A stretch of 64,000 nt of DNA from Bathymodiolus brooksi. Lineage: Eukaryota; Mollusca; Bivalvia; Mytilida; Modiolidae. The position numbers were made by a program, and so were the translations under genes. Below, piece by piece: positions 11,253-21,205 of the stretch. Position 1 is the stretch's first letter. Each line of letters begins with the position of its first letter. The stretch is taken from positions 102,497,906 through 102,561,905 of the forward strand of contig OY804577.1 of the NCBI GenBank assembly GCA_963680875.1, in the 5' to 3' direction. The notes beneath the pieces were generated by a model, which was not told where the DNA came from, did no database searches, and saw nothing but the letters and a program-made list of their open reading frames with translations.

Positions 11253-14200
11253 ATAGAAAAACAATGCTATTGCAAAATTAGACTTGAAAAAATCAGAGAT
11301 GCTTGGTGTAATTCCCATACCAAGGAAAGAATGGAGCTCCATAGGAATAGACCCCAGTGATAGAGATGGGGGTTAGTATTTCCTTAATTATCTGTTCATG
11401 CTAGCAAGTGAAGAGACGTAATCTTTTCATGTTTTAGGTATCCTCATTTATGTAATGTTGATGGTCAAAGATGCAGTAATCCGCTATCACCTTTGCCTAA
11501 GCTGTTGGTATTCAGGGGGGTAGTCATCAGCTATAAGTTATTGGAGATCAGGAGGGCAATCAATGGCTATCACCTAAACCAAAGCTGTTGGTGGCCAGGT
11601 GGGCAGTAATCTCTTATAGCTTAAGCCAAAGCTGTTGGTGGTCAGGAGGGCAGTAATCACTTATAGCTTAAGCCAAATCTGCTGGTGGTCAGGAGGGCAG
11701 TAATCTCTTATAGCTTAAGCCAAATCTGCTGGTGGTCAGGAGGGAAGTAATCTTCTATTACCTCAAACAGAAAGACAATAATCTGCTGCCAGCTAAACCA
11801 AAGGTGTTTGTTGTCAGGAGGGCAATAATCTGCTGCCAGCTAAACCAAATGTGTTTGTTGTCAGGAGGGCAATAATCTGCTGCCAGCTAAACCAAAGGTG
11901 TTTGTTGTCAGGAGGGCAATAATCTGCTGCCAGCTAAACCAAAGGTGTTTGTTGTCAGAAAGACAATAATCTGCTGCCAGCTAAACCAAAGGTGTTTGTT
12001 GTCAGGAGGGCAATAATCTGCTTCCAGCTAAACCAAAGGTGTTTGTTGTCAGGAGGGCAATAATCTGCTGCCAGCTAAACCAAAGGTGTTTGTTGTCAGG
12101 AGGGCAATAATCTGCTATCCACTAAACCAAACATGTTAGTGGTGAGGAGGGTAGTAAAATTAATATGTTGTCACCTCAAATCAAAACCGTTGGTGGTAAG
12201 AGCAGTAGTCGGCATTCACATCAATTAAACTATTGGTGATCAGAAGGATCGTCATTTGCTGTCACCACAATCAAAGCTGTTGGTGGTCTGTAGGGAAGTA
12301 ACCTGTTATCACTTTAGCCAAAGCAGTTAGTGACCAGAAGGATGATAATCTGCTGCCAACTAAACCAAAGCTGTTTGTTGTCAGGAGGGCAATAATCTGC
12401 TATCAACTAAACCAAACCTATTGGTGGTCAGGAGGGTAGTAAAATTAATCTGTTATCACTTCAATCAAAATTGTTGGTGGTTAGAAGGGCAGTAATTTGT
12501 ATTCACCTCCATCAAACTGTTGATGATCAGGAGGGCAGCAATATGCTGTCGGCTGTTAATTTTTCACCTAATAAATTGACATAGATATGCAAAATTGTCT
12601 AATGTCCTTTGTTGACCGAAAACCCGGGTAAACAACACAACTCCTGTGGAACTCAAATTTCAAAATTTACAATCCGGGTAGATAAAACATCAACAGTGAA
12701 ATTTTAAATTATAAATATTCACAACCTGTGTAGACAAGACAACTGGGACTGAAATTTCAAAATTTACAACCTGGATAGACATATCAGAACTGGTGAAACT
12801 AAATGTTAAAAATTACAACCTGGGTAGACAACATGTGGAACTGAAATTTCAAAATTTACAACCGGATACACATCAGGACTGGTGGGACTAAAAATTAAAA
12901 ATTACAACCCGGGTAGACAACACATCACCAGTCGAACTAACATTTGAAAAAATACCTTAAAAAACGAAAATCAAGAATTCCACAAAAATTAGGTTTGTTT
13001 GTTAATCTTGTAGGTGCACACTTGCGCAAGTTTCCACTGCAGAGTATAAGACAACCTGACAATGCTAAAATTCTCAGAGTAGGCACCACAGACTATCTGA
13101 TAACAGCTGATGAAGGACTTCTTACAACCTATACCAGTGGGGAACAAGGATTCAACTGGGCAGACCACTCTAGAGCTGATGACCTTGCCAGGGGTAATTT
13201 TATTATATTTGTGAACCTTTACAAAATTTTGAAAGAACGATTCCTTTTTTTTTTTCTTTTTTTTTAAATAATGCCATTTTATGGAGATACTTTTGTAAAA
13301 ATATATAAAATATGAAAAAAAGATATAAAAAAAAGAAAGAAACAATTAAGAAAAAACATCATTAGCCTGGAACATTTAATAAAAGTGGCATGGTTAAGCT
13401 AGTTTTACGGCTCTGAAATTTATGAAAATGAAAAAGTGGATGCTTGAAAAGAAAATACTCTATATAATTTTTACAGGTAAAAAGTTTGATGAGCCGGTAA
13501 TAAACAACCAGACATTTATAACTCACCTTACCACCGACAATAAAGCAGGTAATAAGTAAAACTCAATAATCACCCATCATACAGAAAGTTATTATTGACA
13601 GAAAAGTTTGAAGATATCAATTGGCAATCAGAAGCAGTCATAAATCGAAGACAATACAATGGGCCATAAGGACAAACAATGATGTACAAAACACTACACA
13701 GACAACTTACTAAAGATCAAGCAACACGAACCACACTAAAAAACCAGGGGTGAACTCAAGTTTTCCGGGAGGGTAAGCATTTCCTGTTCCATATGTGGCA
13801 ACCGTCGTGTTACTCTTGTTACAAACCCGGTAATAAGTAATGAACGAGGAAAGGATCATATTGCAATTTCGACAAACGGAACATATCTGTGGTCATTTGT
13901 AACACAGATATTCCGTAGTGGTTAACCAAGTCGTTGAGGCGACCGTAAAACTTTTTAAAGACAGTGGTGACTTCAACTTAACCACTAGGAACCCTTGGTT
14001 CAGTGACTTCCTTGTTAGCAGCAACCTTCTATCAAGGAATTCATGATAGGAACCACAAGCTCTGGAATATCGGATCAACTGAGAGATATATAGTCCATAT
14101 GCAGATGTTGCTGGAACGTTGCTTCATATAAATGGAAAGTTCACAATGAGAAAATTGAAATCATCTCTTTTGTCATAAAGTTGCGTTCTTAACATACCCT

Positions 14201-17200
14201 CACTCTTATTTTCGAGGTGTATGTCAAGGTATGAATCAGGTCCAACTGTATCTGTGGTATCCTTTAATTCAACTTCCACATCCACACTTAAGAAGGTAAT
14301 TACTAAAACTGAACTTACCATGCAGACTTAAGAAAGTAGTTACTATAACCCACCTTGCCACCCACATTAAAACAGGTAATTACCACCTTACTACTTACAT
14401 GCCACACTAAAGAAGACCAGGGGCCATATCCGTTTTCTGGTATTAGGTTGTAGCATTTCAATTTCGATTTTTTTTTAACCGAATTGACGTGTTTCAACGA
14501 ACCGTCACACTGAATTCTTAAAATCCAATATGTTGATAAAAACAATATAACAGAATACAAGAAATAAACGTTAGGATACCGAAGAGGTAATCAAGAATGG
14601 ACAATCCAGTGGCAACACAGGACAGAGGACGAAGACAAACAAAACACAAAAACAACACAGAAAACTTAAAAGATAAGCAACACGGACCCCACCCAAAACC
14701 CGGGGGTGAACACATGTGTTCGTGAAGGGAAGCAGTGCTTGCCTCTTATAAGACACCGTCATGTTACTCATATAGCCATTTGCTATCACTATGCGCAAGC
14801 AAACACAAATAACATAAATAAGACATGAACCCTTCTACGAGCAATTTCGCTCTCCCGAGAAACTAGTTTCAAAGAAAATGTATTCACCTTGGAAACGTAA
14901 ATGGTTGTAGACCCAGTGATAGTAATAAAAACGTAGATATCTAATTTAGTTTCACTTCTCCTTTTAAAAATATATCGCCTTCTTTTTTGCTATATTGTTT
15001 TTATTTTTGTACTACAGGAACTTCTGCTTTGATTATGCCTCGTTTAGTTTATATATCCTTTATTTAATGTTTAAGTCTGAACTAATTCTTTGTCTTACAT
15101 TATGTGTAGGAAGATTGCAAATAAGTTCCGCCGATGGATATAATCCTTTCACTCAGAGAATACAGCGAGTTACTCATTTTGGAGGTCGTGGTATTTCTAT
15201 ATGGAATGGAGATAGTTTATCACTGGTTTATGACAGTAGGGACGAAATCGAGAGAATGACAGCTCTTCTATTTCCTGATGTCTTTAACACTGACTGTATT
15301 AAGTCAACAATCACGTACCAATCTCCCGCCAACTTGAAAGACACGACATCAGATGATATGGTATTATGAAATAGAGTACATTATAATTTACACAGGAATT
15401 GTGCGACAAAGCTATCACATTATACAAAAGGGGCCGTCGTGGCCGTGATCGTATGGTAGTTGGATTTACAACTACCTATTCAGTCAGTGCCTATCACCAC
15501 TAACTTTTTGAATTCGAACCACGTTGATGGCGAGGTGTACTCGATATAACATTATGTGATGAAGTTTTTCAGTGACTTGCGACAGGTCTGTGGTTTTCTC
15601 CGGGTACTCCGGTTTCCTCCACCAATACAACTGATTGTTATCATAAAGATCAAAGGAAATATGACTAAAACCATTAATTAACAATGAAAAATACATTTTC
15701 AAAATACTGGTCCAAAATCCCAAACCCCTCTTAGTGAAATAATTCAAGTGTTATATTAAAATGTATCTGTGATCTTTTTGATGGGTTGACGTCGCAAAAT
15801 TCGTGGTTACGTTTATCAGAGACAAAGCTTCTGTTCTATCTTGTAATGTCGACCGTGTCGCAAAAACATTGAAGATATTATCTATATTATGTCGTTAAGA
15901 AGAATTTGAAGATACCAAATGGGCAATAAGAATCCGTAAATTGAAGGACAGACAACACCATGGCCAAAGAAAAAGACACAGAGGGACAAACAATGATCTA
16001 CAAAACACTGCACAGAAAACTAAAGATCGAGCAACACGAACCCCACTGAAAGCCGATGATGGACTCAGGTGCTCCGGAAGGGTAGGCAGTTCCTTCACCA
16101 CTAGTGGCACCCGTCGTGTTACTCTAGTTACAAAACCGGTGACAAGCCATGAATGAGGAAGTTACTGGGAAGTGCTCGCGCTAAGATAACAGATTCGAGG
16201 TCATTTGTGATGCATGTATTCCGTAACGGTCAAACAAGTCATGGTGGCGACCGTAAAACTTTTAAGAGACATTCTATCAATTAGTTTAAATTTGAAATAG
16301 CCAATCACCGAAAATGGAAGCTAGCAGTCATGGTTGTCAAATCTGAAATAGCTAATCATGGTAATGGTAGCTAATAGTCATGGTCGTTAAATCTGAAACA
16401 GTCCAATCACTGTTAATAGTAGCTAGCAGTTGTGGTCGTTAAATCAGAAACAGTCAATCACTGTTAATGGTAGCTAGCAGTCGTGGTCCTCAAATCTGAA
16501 ACAGCTAATCACCGAAAATGGAAGCTAGCAGTTGTGGTCGGCAAATATGAAAGAGCCAATCACCGATAATGGTAGCTAGCAGTTGTGGTCGGTAAATCTG
16601 AAACAGCCAATCACTGATAATAGTAGCTAGCAGTTGTGGTCGGCAAATCTGAAACAGCCAATCACCGATAATGGTAGCTAGCAGTTGTGGTCGGCAAATC
16701 TGAAACAGACAATCACCGATAATGGTAGCTAGCAGTTGTGGTCGGCAAATTTGAAACAGCCAATCACCGATAATGGTAGCTAGCAGTTGTGGTCGGCAAA
16801 TCTGAAACAGACACTCACCGATAATGGTAGCTAGCAGTTGTGGTCGGCAAATTTGAAACAGCCAATCACCGATAATGGAAGCTAGCAGTTGTGATCGGCT
16901 ACTCGGAAACAGACAATCACCGATAATGGTAGCTAGCAGTTGTGGTCGGCAATTCTGAAACAGACAATAACCGATAATGGTAGCTAGCAGTTGTGGTCGG
17001 CAAATCTGAAACAGACAATCACCGATAATGGTAGCTAGCAGTTGTGGTCGGCAAATTTGAAACAGCCAATCACCGATAATGGTAGCTAGCAGTTGTGGTC
17101 GGCAAATCTGAAACAGACACTCACCGATAATGGTAGCTAGCAGTTGTGGTCGGCAAATTTGAAACAGCCAATCACCGATAATGGAAGCTAGCAGTTGTGA

Positions 17201-20200
17201 TCGGCTACTCGGAAACAGACAATCACCGATAATGGTAGCTAGCAGTTGTGGTCGGCAATTCTGAAACAGACAATCACTGATAATGGTAGCTAGCAGTTGT
17301 GGTTGGCAAATCTGAAACAGCTAATCACCGATAATGGTAGCTAGCAGTTGTGGTCGGCAAATCTGAAAGAGCCAATCACCGATAATGGTAGCTAGCAGTT
17401 GTGGTCAGTAAATCTGAAAGAGCCAATCACCGATAATGGTAGCTAGCAGTTGTGGTCGGTAAATCTGAAACAGCCAATCACCGATAATGGTAGCTAGCAG
17501 TTGTGGTCGGCAAATCTGAAACAGCCAATCACCGATAGTGGTAGCTAGCAGTTGTGGTCGGCAAATTTGAAACAGCCAATCACCGATAATGGAAGTTAGC
17601 AGTTGTGATCGGCTACTCGGAAACAGACAATCACCGATAATGGTAGCTAGCAGTTGTGGTCGGCAAATCTGAAACAGCCAATCACCGATAATGGAAGCTA
17701 GCAGTCATGGTCGACAAAATTGAAACAGCCAATGACCAGTATTAGTAGTAGTCATGATTATCAAGTAGAAATGGAATGATTGATTTGAGGTTTAACGTCA
17801 TTGCAACAATTTTCAATTATATCATTCATTCATTTGTTTTTTTAAAGGGACCAAAGCTAAATGCTTTAGATGTTGTAACTGACAATGCCAATACGTTCAT
17901 GCTCGCTGGGAGTGAGACAAATGGAGCATTGTATCTCTACTCTATAAATACAACTGCTGGTTATCCTGTCCCAAAGTTTGAGAGTGCTCACAGAGCTGGT
18001 CTGGTTGACTATGTTTGGTCAGAATTGTACGATATGAACGAGGCAGGGGATGCCGGCATATCAGCGATAGGGTAAATATAGGTTAAGATGTTAAATAGAT
18101 ATTACAGTTCTTGGATATTGTGAAAGAATATGATTAATTGACCGATTGTAGCTATGTTTAGTACGAGAACAATATCAGCAACATAAAAAGAAAGATAGAA
18201 ATGAGGGGGAATGGGCAACCGGGGTAGCAACTTTTCACTGGAATGGGAATGCATGGAGAGTTGGATGGGAACGAAGAATTTAGTGGCTATAATGCGCCTA
18301 CTCTTTTACGAACTATATAAGAGAGACCTTTAACGTGAAGGAATCGTGGTACTCTCCAGATACGTTAGCAAATATAGGCCACGGTCAGGCTTTACTGTAT
18401 TATAACCTGACAGCCCCTCCCTATACGTTACGCATCTCTGTGGTTTTATCCTTGGCAACATTTATTCAGTACCCAGTGAAAAAATATGCATGGCTGTTTT
18501 GCATGAAATATTTCACCTAGCAGAGGGTTAAATTATTTTATCTGTCAACCACAGTTTTATGACCATTGTTGTTTTCCGAAAATTGAGTATACATTCATAT
18601 CCCTAATCTAAGTACCTCGGTATAATGTTCTTGTTACAGATAATTAGGGTAATCATAGTCGGCAATTGTCAACACATTATTTGATGCATGTTTTTTCCCA
18701 CCCCTTTATTAAAGTTTCTTTTATTACTAGCTGGAATGCAGCTACGATCCAAGATGCATGAATGGGTTTTATAGTAGACAGTTTTATATCAATTTTAACA
18801 TCACTTGCTGCTTTTCCCAATTTCATTCCTTTTAAGATAAAACAGAGTGAGCAGATTTCACATGACAAATGTAATACGTAATACGATTTTATCTTGTCAG
18901 TATAAAACGTCGTCTGCTAATGAACTGGTTGACCGAAAAGTACTTTTTTTTGCTTTTGCGCAATAAGAAATAGGCGAAAAAAGGTACCCGCGAATTTGTT
19001 CAGTTGGAAGAAACCGCGAAAATTGGATGCAGCGAAAATTAATACTTTTACAGTAATTGTGTTGATTCGCTACCATGTTCGTATCTTTGAATGATAATTT
19101 GAGCAGGAAAGGACCACATGTGCTCGTGGCACGGAATCAGCCCCCTTTTTAGCCAAGTACCTGCGGAAAGGACATGTTGTATGGAGAACCTGGTGTCGTA
19201 GCTAGTTGTATGCTGACTAATTGCGTGGCTGATGAAAGTATCCATTCAGTTTTAATATATGACATGTTCTTTAATCTGATAACAAACATTTTTTTTGCAA
19301 ATGTTACAGTAAGCGGGTCATTAACACCTTAAGCTTGTGGCCAATATTTTTGTAAGATATTATTTAAAAAGGGGCAATCATTATTCGTGACATTTAAATC
19401 CTGAAATCCTTGAAATTCATTTGAATAGGGCTCCAATTTAGATATTTGATATAGGATGACATCTTGAAGCAGAGTGGCATCTTCACATCACGAGTAAGAT
19501 TTGATACCTTCCTATAACGAACAAAACAATATCAATGGGAAATAAGTTATGTTATTTTGGTCAAATTTGAAACGCGTCGTGCGCAGTGAATTCGATATCT
19601 GTGTTTTTATTAGCTTTATCTCAATCTAATTGTTAAGGATACTTCCAGTGTTGATGAGAGGTGGTAATTATTTTGGCATTTCTGGGACGGAAATATAAGT
19701 GATTAGTATTATGATTTCATTCTAAAATTTCTCTATAAAAAAAATAAGCCCCAAGGGAGCCCCTGTGAGGGAGACACTAGATCTACTACTGCCATAGTGG
19801 TGCTATCACTCAACTAATATGCATAGATCAAGTACAGTTATAAATCTGGACTGGGTTGCACAAAAACCTTAATTAAATTTTCAAGTGTCAATTGAAGCTT
19901 AAAATTACTGGAAGTGTACATGAAATAAATTTACACTTAAGGTTTAATGGAGACTTAGATTTAATTGAGGTTTGTGCAACTAGGTGCTGACTGATACTGA
20001 TGTTATTGTGGGTAACCCTATTGTGTCAGTGAACATTCTGACTTTTCAATAGGCTTGTTGTTACAATAGACATAGAATTATGCAATTCTTTAAATTAACA
20101 AAAAGTGCCCATATATGTATGTTGTTAATGGCTGTTGCTTCCGCATTGTATTATTTAAAACAAATATTTTTTTCAACGAATCTTTTCCAGAATAATCAAA

Positions 20201-20317
20201 AGTAGTCAACATAGTGCTAACAAGACAATGGCTTACGTGGTGAGTGCAGTATCTGGTACCGTCTCGCTGTACGAGATTAAAGAGCAAGCAGATAGCCCAT
20301 CTAATATTTTTGGATGA
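5972..20317 (+). CDS. MSP130: MSP130-related secreted glycoprotein (biomineralisation), 10 coding exons
   Basis: Joined exons 5972-6170, 7750-7989, 9171-9360, 10587-10725, 11257-11371, 13014-13193, 13477-13548, 15110-15360, 17848-18071 and 20191-20317 give an unbroken frame of 578 aa with all phases consistent. Residues 1-22 form a signal peptide (hydrophobic [12 protein letters not shown], likely cut after DLSA). The rest is the MSP130 / choice-of-anchor I fold, probably a beta-propeller. Visible landmarks are [25 protein letters not shown] with DPPGTV, a second [44 protein letters not shown] and a final [12 protein letters not shown]. Family members are surface or matrix proteins of sea-urchin skeletogenic cells and mollusc shell tissue. 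The sea-urchin founder is GPI-anchored, but this protein ends ADSPSNIFG with no hydrophobic tail, so I infer secretion. A 3' splice site two bases before the ATG implies an upstream noncoding exon. Family identity is very sure; individual splice sites are mostly sure. Confidence 0.9.
6138..6475 (+). repeat. Tandem duplication spanning the exon 1 5' splice site
   Basis: About 170 bases starting in exon 1 (atgaccctatagaggaaatg) recur from 6314, offset 177 bases. The copy includes TATGTCGTAGGTTAGTCATT, so the donor at 6171 has a second version at 6348. Divergence of roughly 10-15 percent suggests a fairly old event. Confidence 0.85.
6583..6735 (-). repeat. SINE-A subfamily, partial
   Basis: A minus-strand copy that begins with a (gatt)n tail. 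It shares the gaagaagtcggagtacccggagagaac text with the copy at 3614. It lies in MSP130 intron 1. Confidence 0.65.
6956..7062 (+). repeat. SINE-A 3' fragment
   Basis: Sense 3' half only: tctccgggtattctggtttcctcc through gttgaaagtgacgtttaacacc. In MSP130 intron 1. Confidence 0.65.
7277..7628 (+). repeat. SINE-B, tRNA-derived, full length
   Basis: The head looks like a tRNA gene: A box ggttgcgtaaagg, B box gggttcgagacc, plus gtgctcgcctcgag between them. The body then has gcagcattaaggaga, gcgacatgtctaccc, gttggtctagtacaaagcgg and a tail ending in actcactcac. It matches copies at 28803, 42612 (minus) and 52848. The short span and added body rule out a working tRNA. Confidence 0.75.
7750..7989 (+). 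CDS. MSP130: MSP130 exon 2
   Basis: Acceptor ttttttcag at 7741-7749; donor CCAG then gtaaat. Phase 1 at both ends. Encodes [18 protein letters not shown] and [19 protein letters not shown], typical strands of the family. Confidence 0.88.
8031..8215 (+). repeat. Family E repeat
   Basis: Marked by gatatcaaattta, acacgacacgtttctggaat and aaaaatcggttacggtcacc. Copies are at 8880-9060, 14925-14955, 19560-19615, 21860-21975, 27233-27400 and 49040-49100. It sits in MSP130 intron 2. No coding capacity. Confidence 0.6.
8880..9060 (+). repeat. Family E repeat, second copy in intron 2
   Basis: Same order of blocks as 8031-8215 (cgcacgacgcctttctggaat, then gcaataaaaccaaacggtc, then agccaaaattggcc), in the same orientation about 850 bases away. 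The stretch between the two is unremarkable AT-rich intron. Confidence 0.6.
9171..9360 (+). CDS. MSP130: MSP130 exon 3
   Basis: Acceptor ttgtttcag at 9162-9170; donor GGGAAG then gtaatt. Encodes [20 protein letters not shown] and the NEGRAGRD / [10 protein letters not shown] landmark. The last 33 bases of the exon are the first unit of the 57-bp array that follows. Confidence 0.88.
9328..10006 (+). repeat. 57-bp minisatellite seeded from exon 3 and its 5' splice site
   Basis: Twelve units of about 57 bp. Unit 1 is the exon end plus donor. Each unit runs gaacatatagttgatttctc, aaaggagagg, then (A/G)GGT(A/G)ATTATTTAG and a gttttctgtgt spacer. Every unit keeps a GT at the donor position. Variants alternate in a three-unit pattern (AAG-gtaatt, GAG-gtaatt, GAG-gtgatt), seen in units 6-8 and 9-11. 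Confidence 0.92.
10190..10262 (-). repeat. Family C fragment, inverted
   Basis: The text tgttgtctgttcttcttcga followed by tacggattctgattacc is the complement of the family C start seen at 15900-15960. The T/G-rich stretch before it (10007-10180) also looks derived from the same element. Confidence 0.45.
10587..10725 (+). CDS. MSP130: MSP130 exon 4
   Basis: Acceptor gtattttacag; donor CTCCAG then gtatat. Enters phase 2, leaves phase 0. Encodes the [18 protein letters not shown] motif, a propeller strand common in the family. Confidence 0.88.
11209..11250. repeat. (TA)n microsatellite next to the exon 5 acceptor
   Basis: About 20 TA units end only six bases before the ttatag acceptor of exon 5, where the polypyrimidine tract would normally be. 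Confidence 0.85.
11257..11371 (+). CDS. MSP130: MSP130 exon 5
   Basis: Acceptor attttatag; donor GGGG then gttagt, phase 1. Encodes [10 protein letters not shown] and [14 protein letters not shown], matching the family pattern of a named-value strand followed by a calcium-loop-like acidic stretch. Confidence 0.85.
11465..12560 (+). repeat. 47-bp minisatellite in MSP130 intron 5
   Basis: Units of about 47 bp: aatctgctgccagctaaacc, aaaggtgtttgttgtcagg, agggcaat. The centre (about 11770-12110) is nearly uniform. Both flanks are diverged (ttggtggtcaggagggcagtaatct), as expected if the array grows from the middle. Confidence 0.85.
12610..12950 (+). repeat. ~55-bp degenerate tandem repeat in intron 5
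   Basis: Repeating theme: cgggtagacaacac, then a (c/g)tgg(a/t)actgaaattt stretch, then caaaatttacaacc, with indels between units. About six copies. Confidence 0.7.
13014..13193 (+). CDS. MSP130: MSP130 exon 6
   Basis: Acceptor ttaatcttgtag; donor AGGG then gtaatt, phase 1 at both ends. Encodes [13 protein letters not shown] and [14 protein letters not shown], the second ANEG-like landmark of the family. Confidence 0.85.
13477..13548 (+). CDS. MSP130: MSP130 exon 7 (72 bp)
   Basis: Acceptor atttttacag; donor GCAG then gtaata. Phase 1 at both ends. Encodes 24 residues ([15 protein letters not shown]). The short length makes it skippable in frame. Confidence 0.75.
13640..13965 (+). repeat. Family C repeat
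   Basis: Contains acaatgatgtacaaaacac, tgaactcaagttttccggg, caaccgtcgtgttactcttg and the distal part with tattccgtagtggttaacc. This is the longest copy on its right side. MSP130 intron 7. Confidence 0.65.
14570..14810 (+). repeat. Family C repeat, diverged
   Basis: Shares cacggaccccacccaaaacc and cccgggggtgaacacatgtg with the other copies. Minus-strand open frames through here are by-products of the repeat. MSP130 intron 7. Confidence 0.6.
15110..15360 (+). CDS. MSP130: MSP130 exon 8
   Basis: Acceptor attatgtgtag; donor GATATG then gtatta, phase 0. Encodes [20 protein letters not shown] and [13 protein letters not shown], strong MSP130 landmarks. Confidence 0.88.
15428..15640 (+). repeat. 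SINE-A, sense orientation
   Basis: Head ccgtcgtggccgtgatcgta, A box tggtagttgg, weak B box gaattcgaacc, body ctccggtttcctccaccaat; the copy ends soon after. MSP130 intron 8. Confidence 0.7.
15900..16275 (+). repeat. Family C repeat, near complete
   Basis: Starts gaatttgaagataccaaatg and runs through ggcaataagaatccgtaaat, gaacccccactg-like text, acccgtcgtgttactctag and gtcaaacaagtcatggtggc. The 51-bp array starts directly at its right edge. Confidence 0.7.
16275..17765 (+). repeat. 51-bp minisatellite with higher-order pattern, intron 8
   Basis: About 29 units of 51 bp: gtcggcaaatctgaaacagc, caatcaccgataatggtagc, tagcagttgtg. A marked variant (gatcggctactcggaaacag) recurs at 16893, 17199 and 17607, spaced exactly 6 and 8 units apart, which points to block duplication of several units at a time. 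The left edge is more diverged. Confidence 0.92.
17775..17838 (-). repeat. SINE-A 3' stub against the exon 9 acceptor
   Basis: gattgatttgaggtttaacg and caacaattttcaattatatc are the minus-strand SINE 3' end, cut off 10 bases before exon 9. Confidence 0.55.
17848..18071 (+). CDS. MSP130: MSP130 exon 9
   Basis: Acceptor gtttttttaaag (AAG rather than CAG); donor ATAGG then gtaaat, phase 2. Encodes [20 protein letters not shown], then [13 protein letters not shown] and [13 protein letters not shown], among the most diagnostic MSP130 segments. Confidence 0.88.
18072..20190 (+). other. MSP130 intron 9, mostly featureless
   Basis: About 2.1 kb. It holds a family E fragment (19560-19615) and an inverted-repeat element at 19853-19981 (arms gttgcacaaaaaccttaatt and attgaggtttgtgcaact). 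Nothing else recognised; the short open frames here have no family features. Confidence 0.5.
19853..19981. repeat. Inverted-repeat MITE-like element
   Basis: The ends GTTGCACAAA and TTTGTGCAAC are complementary, and arms of roughly 45 bases with mismatches enclose ~40 bases. The element is 129 bp long. Confidence 0.6.
20191..20317 (+). CDS. MSP130: MSP130 exon 10 (C-terminus)
   Basis: Acceptor atcttttccag. Encodes [18 protein letters not shown], the final strand of the fold, then a short polar tail and TGA. There is no GPI-type hydrophobic end. Confidence 0.88.
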
Positions 20318-20322
20318 ATAAA
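20317..20322 (+). promoter_or_regulatory. Polyadenylation signal overlapping the MSP130 stop
   Basis: The A of TGA is the first base of AATAAA (TGAATAAAA). If used, the 3' UTR would be only about 20 bases; a later site is possible. Confidence 0.45.
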
Positions 20323-20729
20323 ATAGTATTTTGCATTTATTTAACCTTTTTCATTATAATATGAAAAGACTAAAATTTCAATGACATTGTGTCACATTTT
20401 TGTGCTGTGTCTCTGCTTGATTATGTAAATGTATATCATTGATATATACTGGTTATCTTGTCCAGAACTGTACCGAAAAATTAGGAATTATTTGATTAGT
20501 AAGAAAGGATATAGATGTAAACGAACATGAGAGACTTTCCAACTTTACACTTAGACACAAATTCAAGTAAAGGAACGGTGCATTTATTGCTTGTTCTGCA
20601 TTCCAAAATCAATTTCCAATATGTTCCCTTGAAATTTTTACAATTTTTTTTTTAATTGCATTTGTCTATATGCGTATTCTTATCAATTGCATTAATATTA
20701 CAAAAAAACAGGCAAGTGTTTGAAAGTTT

Positions 20730-21005
20730 AAAGATATACCAAAGGGGAACTAGTAATCAGAATCCGTAAATCGAAGAAGGACAGACAACACAACGGTCAA
20801 AATAAAAAGGACAAAAAGACAAACAACGATCCACAAAACATTACACAGAAAAGTAAAGATCGAGTAACACGAAGCCCACTAAAACCGGGGGTGAACTCAG
20901 GTACTCCGGAAAGGTAAGCAGTTCCTGCTCCTCGTGTGACACCCATCGTGTTACTCTTGTTACAAACCCGGTGATAAGACATGAATGAGGAAAGGACCGG
21001 ATTAG
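20730..21005 (+). repeat. Family C repeat between convergent genes
   Basis: aagatataccaaaggggaac through accgggggtgaactcaggta, tcctgctcctcgtgtgacac and aagacatgaatgaggaaagg. It fills most of the space between the MSP130 stop and the stop of the convergent 134-aa gene. Confidence 0.7.
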
Positions 21006-21014
21006 GACATAATT

Positions 21015-21205
21015 TTATTGTTTTATTTGACACAAACTTCTTTCTGGAATCACTTCACGGTTGATTTTCATAAATTCTGTAATGTTGTCTCCATCGGAAC
21101 ATTGTCGAATTAGTCCTTGATTTGATGAAAATGTATCCAAAGATGTTGAGTCTGCTAATGCTGTCATCTCGTTGCCACAAGAATCAATTATTTTACTCCG
21201 TTTCT
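21015..21205 (-). CDS. 134-aa gene, exon 3
   Basis: Acceptor ttatcttcag on the minus strand, enters phase 1, 62 codons then TAA. Open through a region where the other two frames are broken. Confidence 0.55.

Noticed and set aside
16275..17765. CRISPR-like regular array
   Set aside because: Units are contiguous with no unique spacers, in a eukaryotic intron; it is a minisatellite. The same applies to the arrays at 25930, 53905 and 55505.
18335..18520. Possible extra MSP130 exon
   Set aside because: Exons 9 and 10 already join in phase and match the family without it; no matching splice sites.
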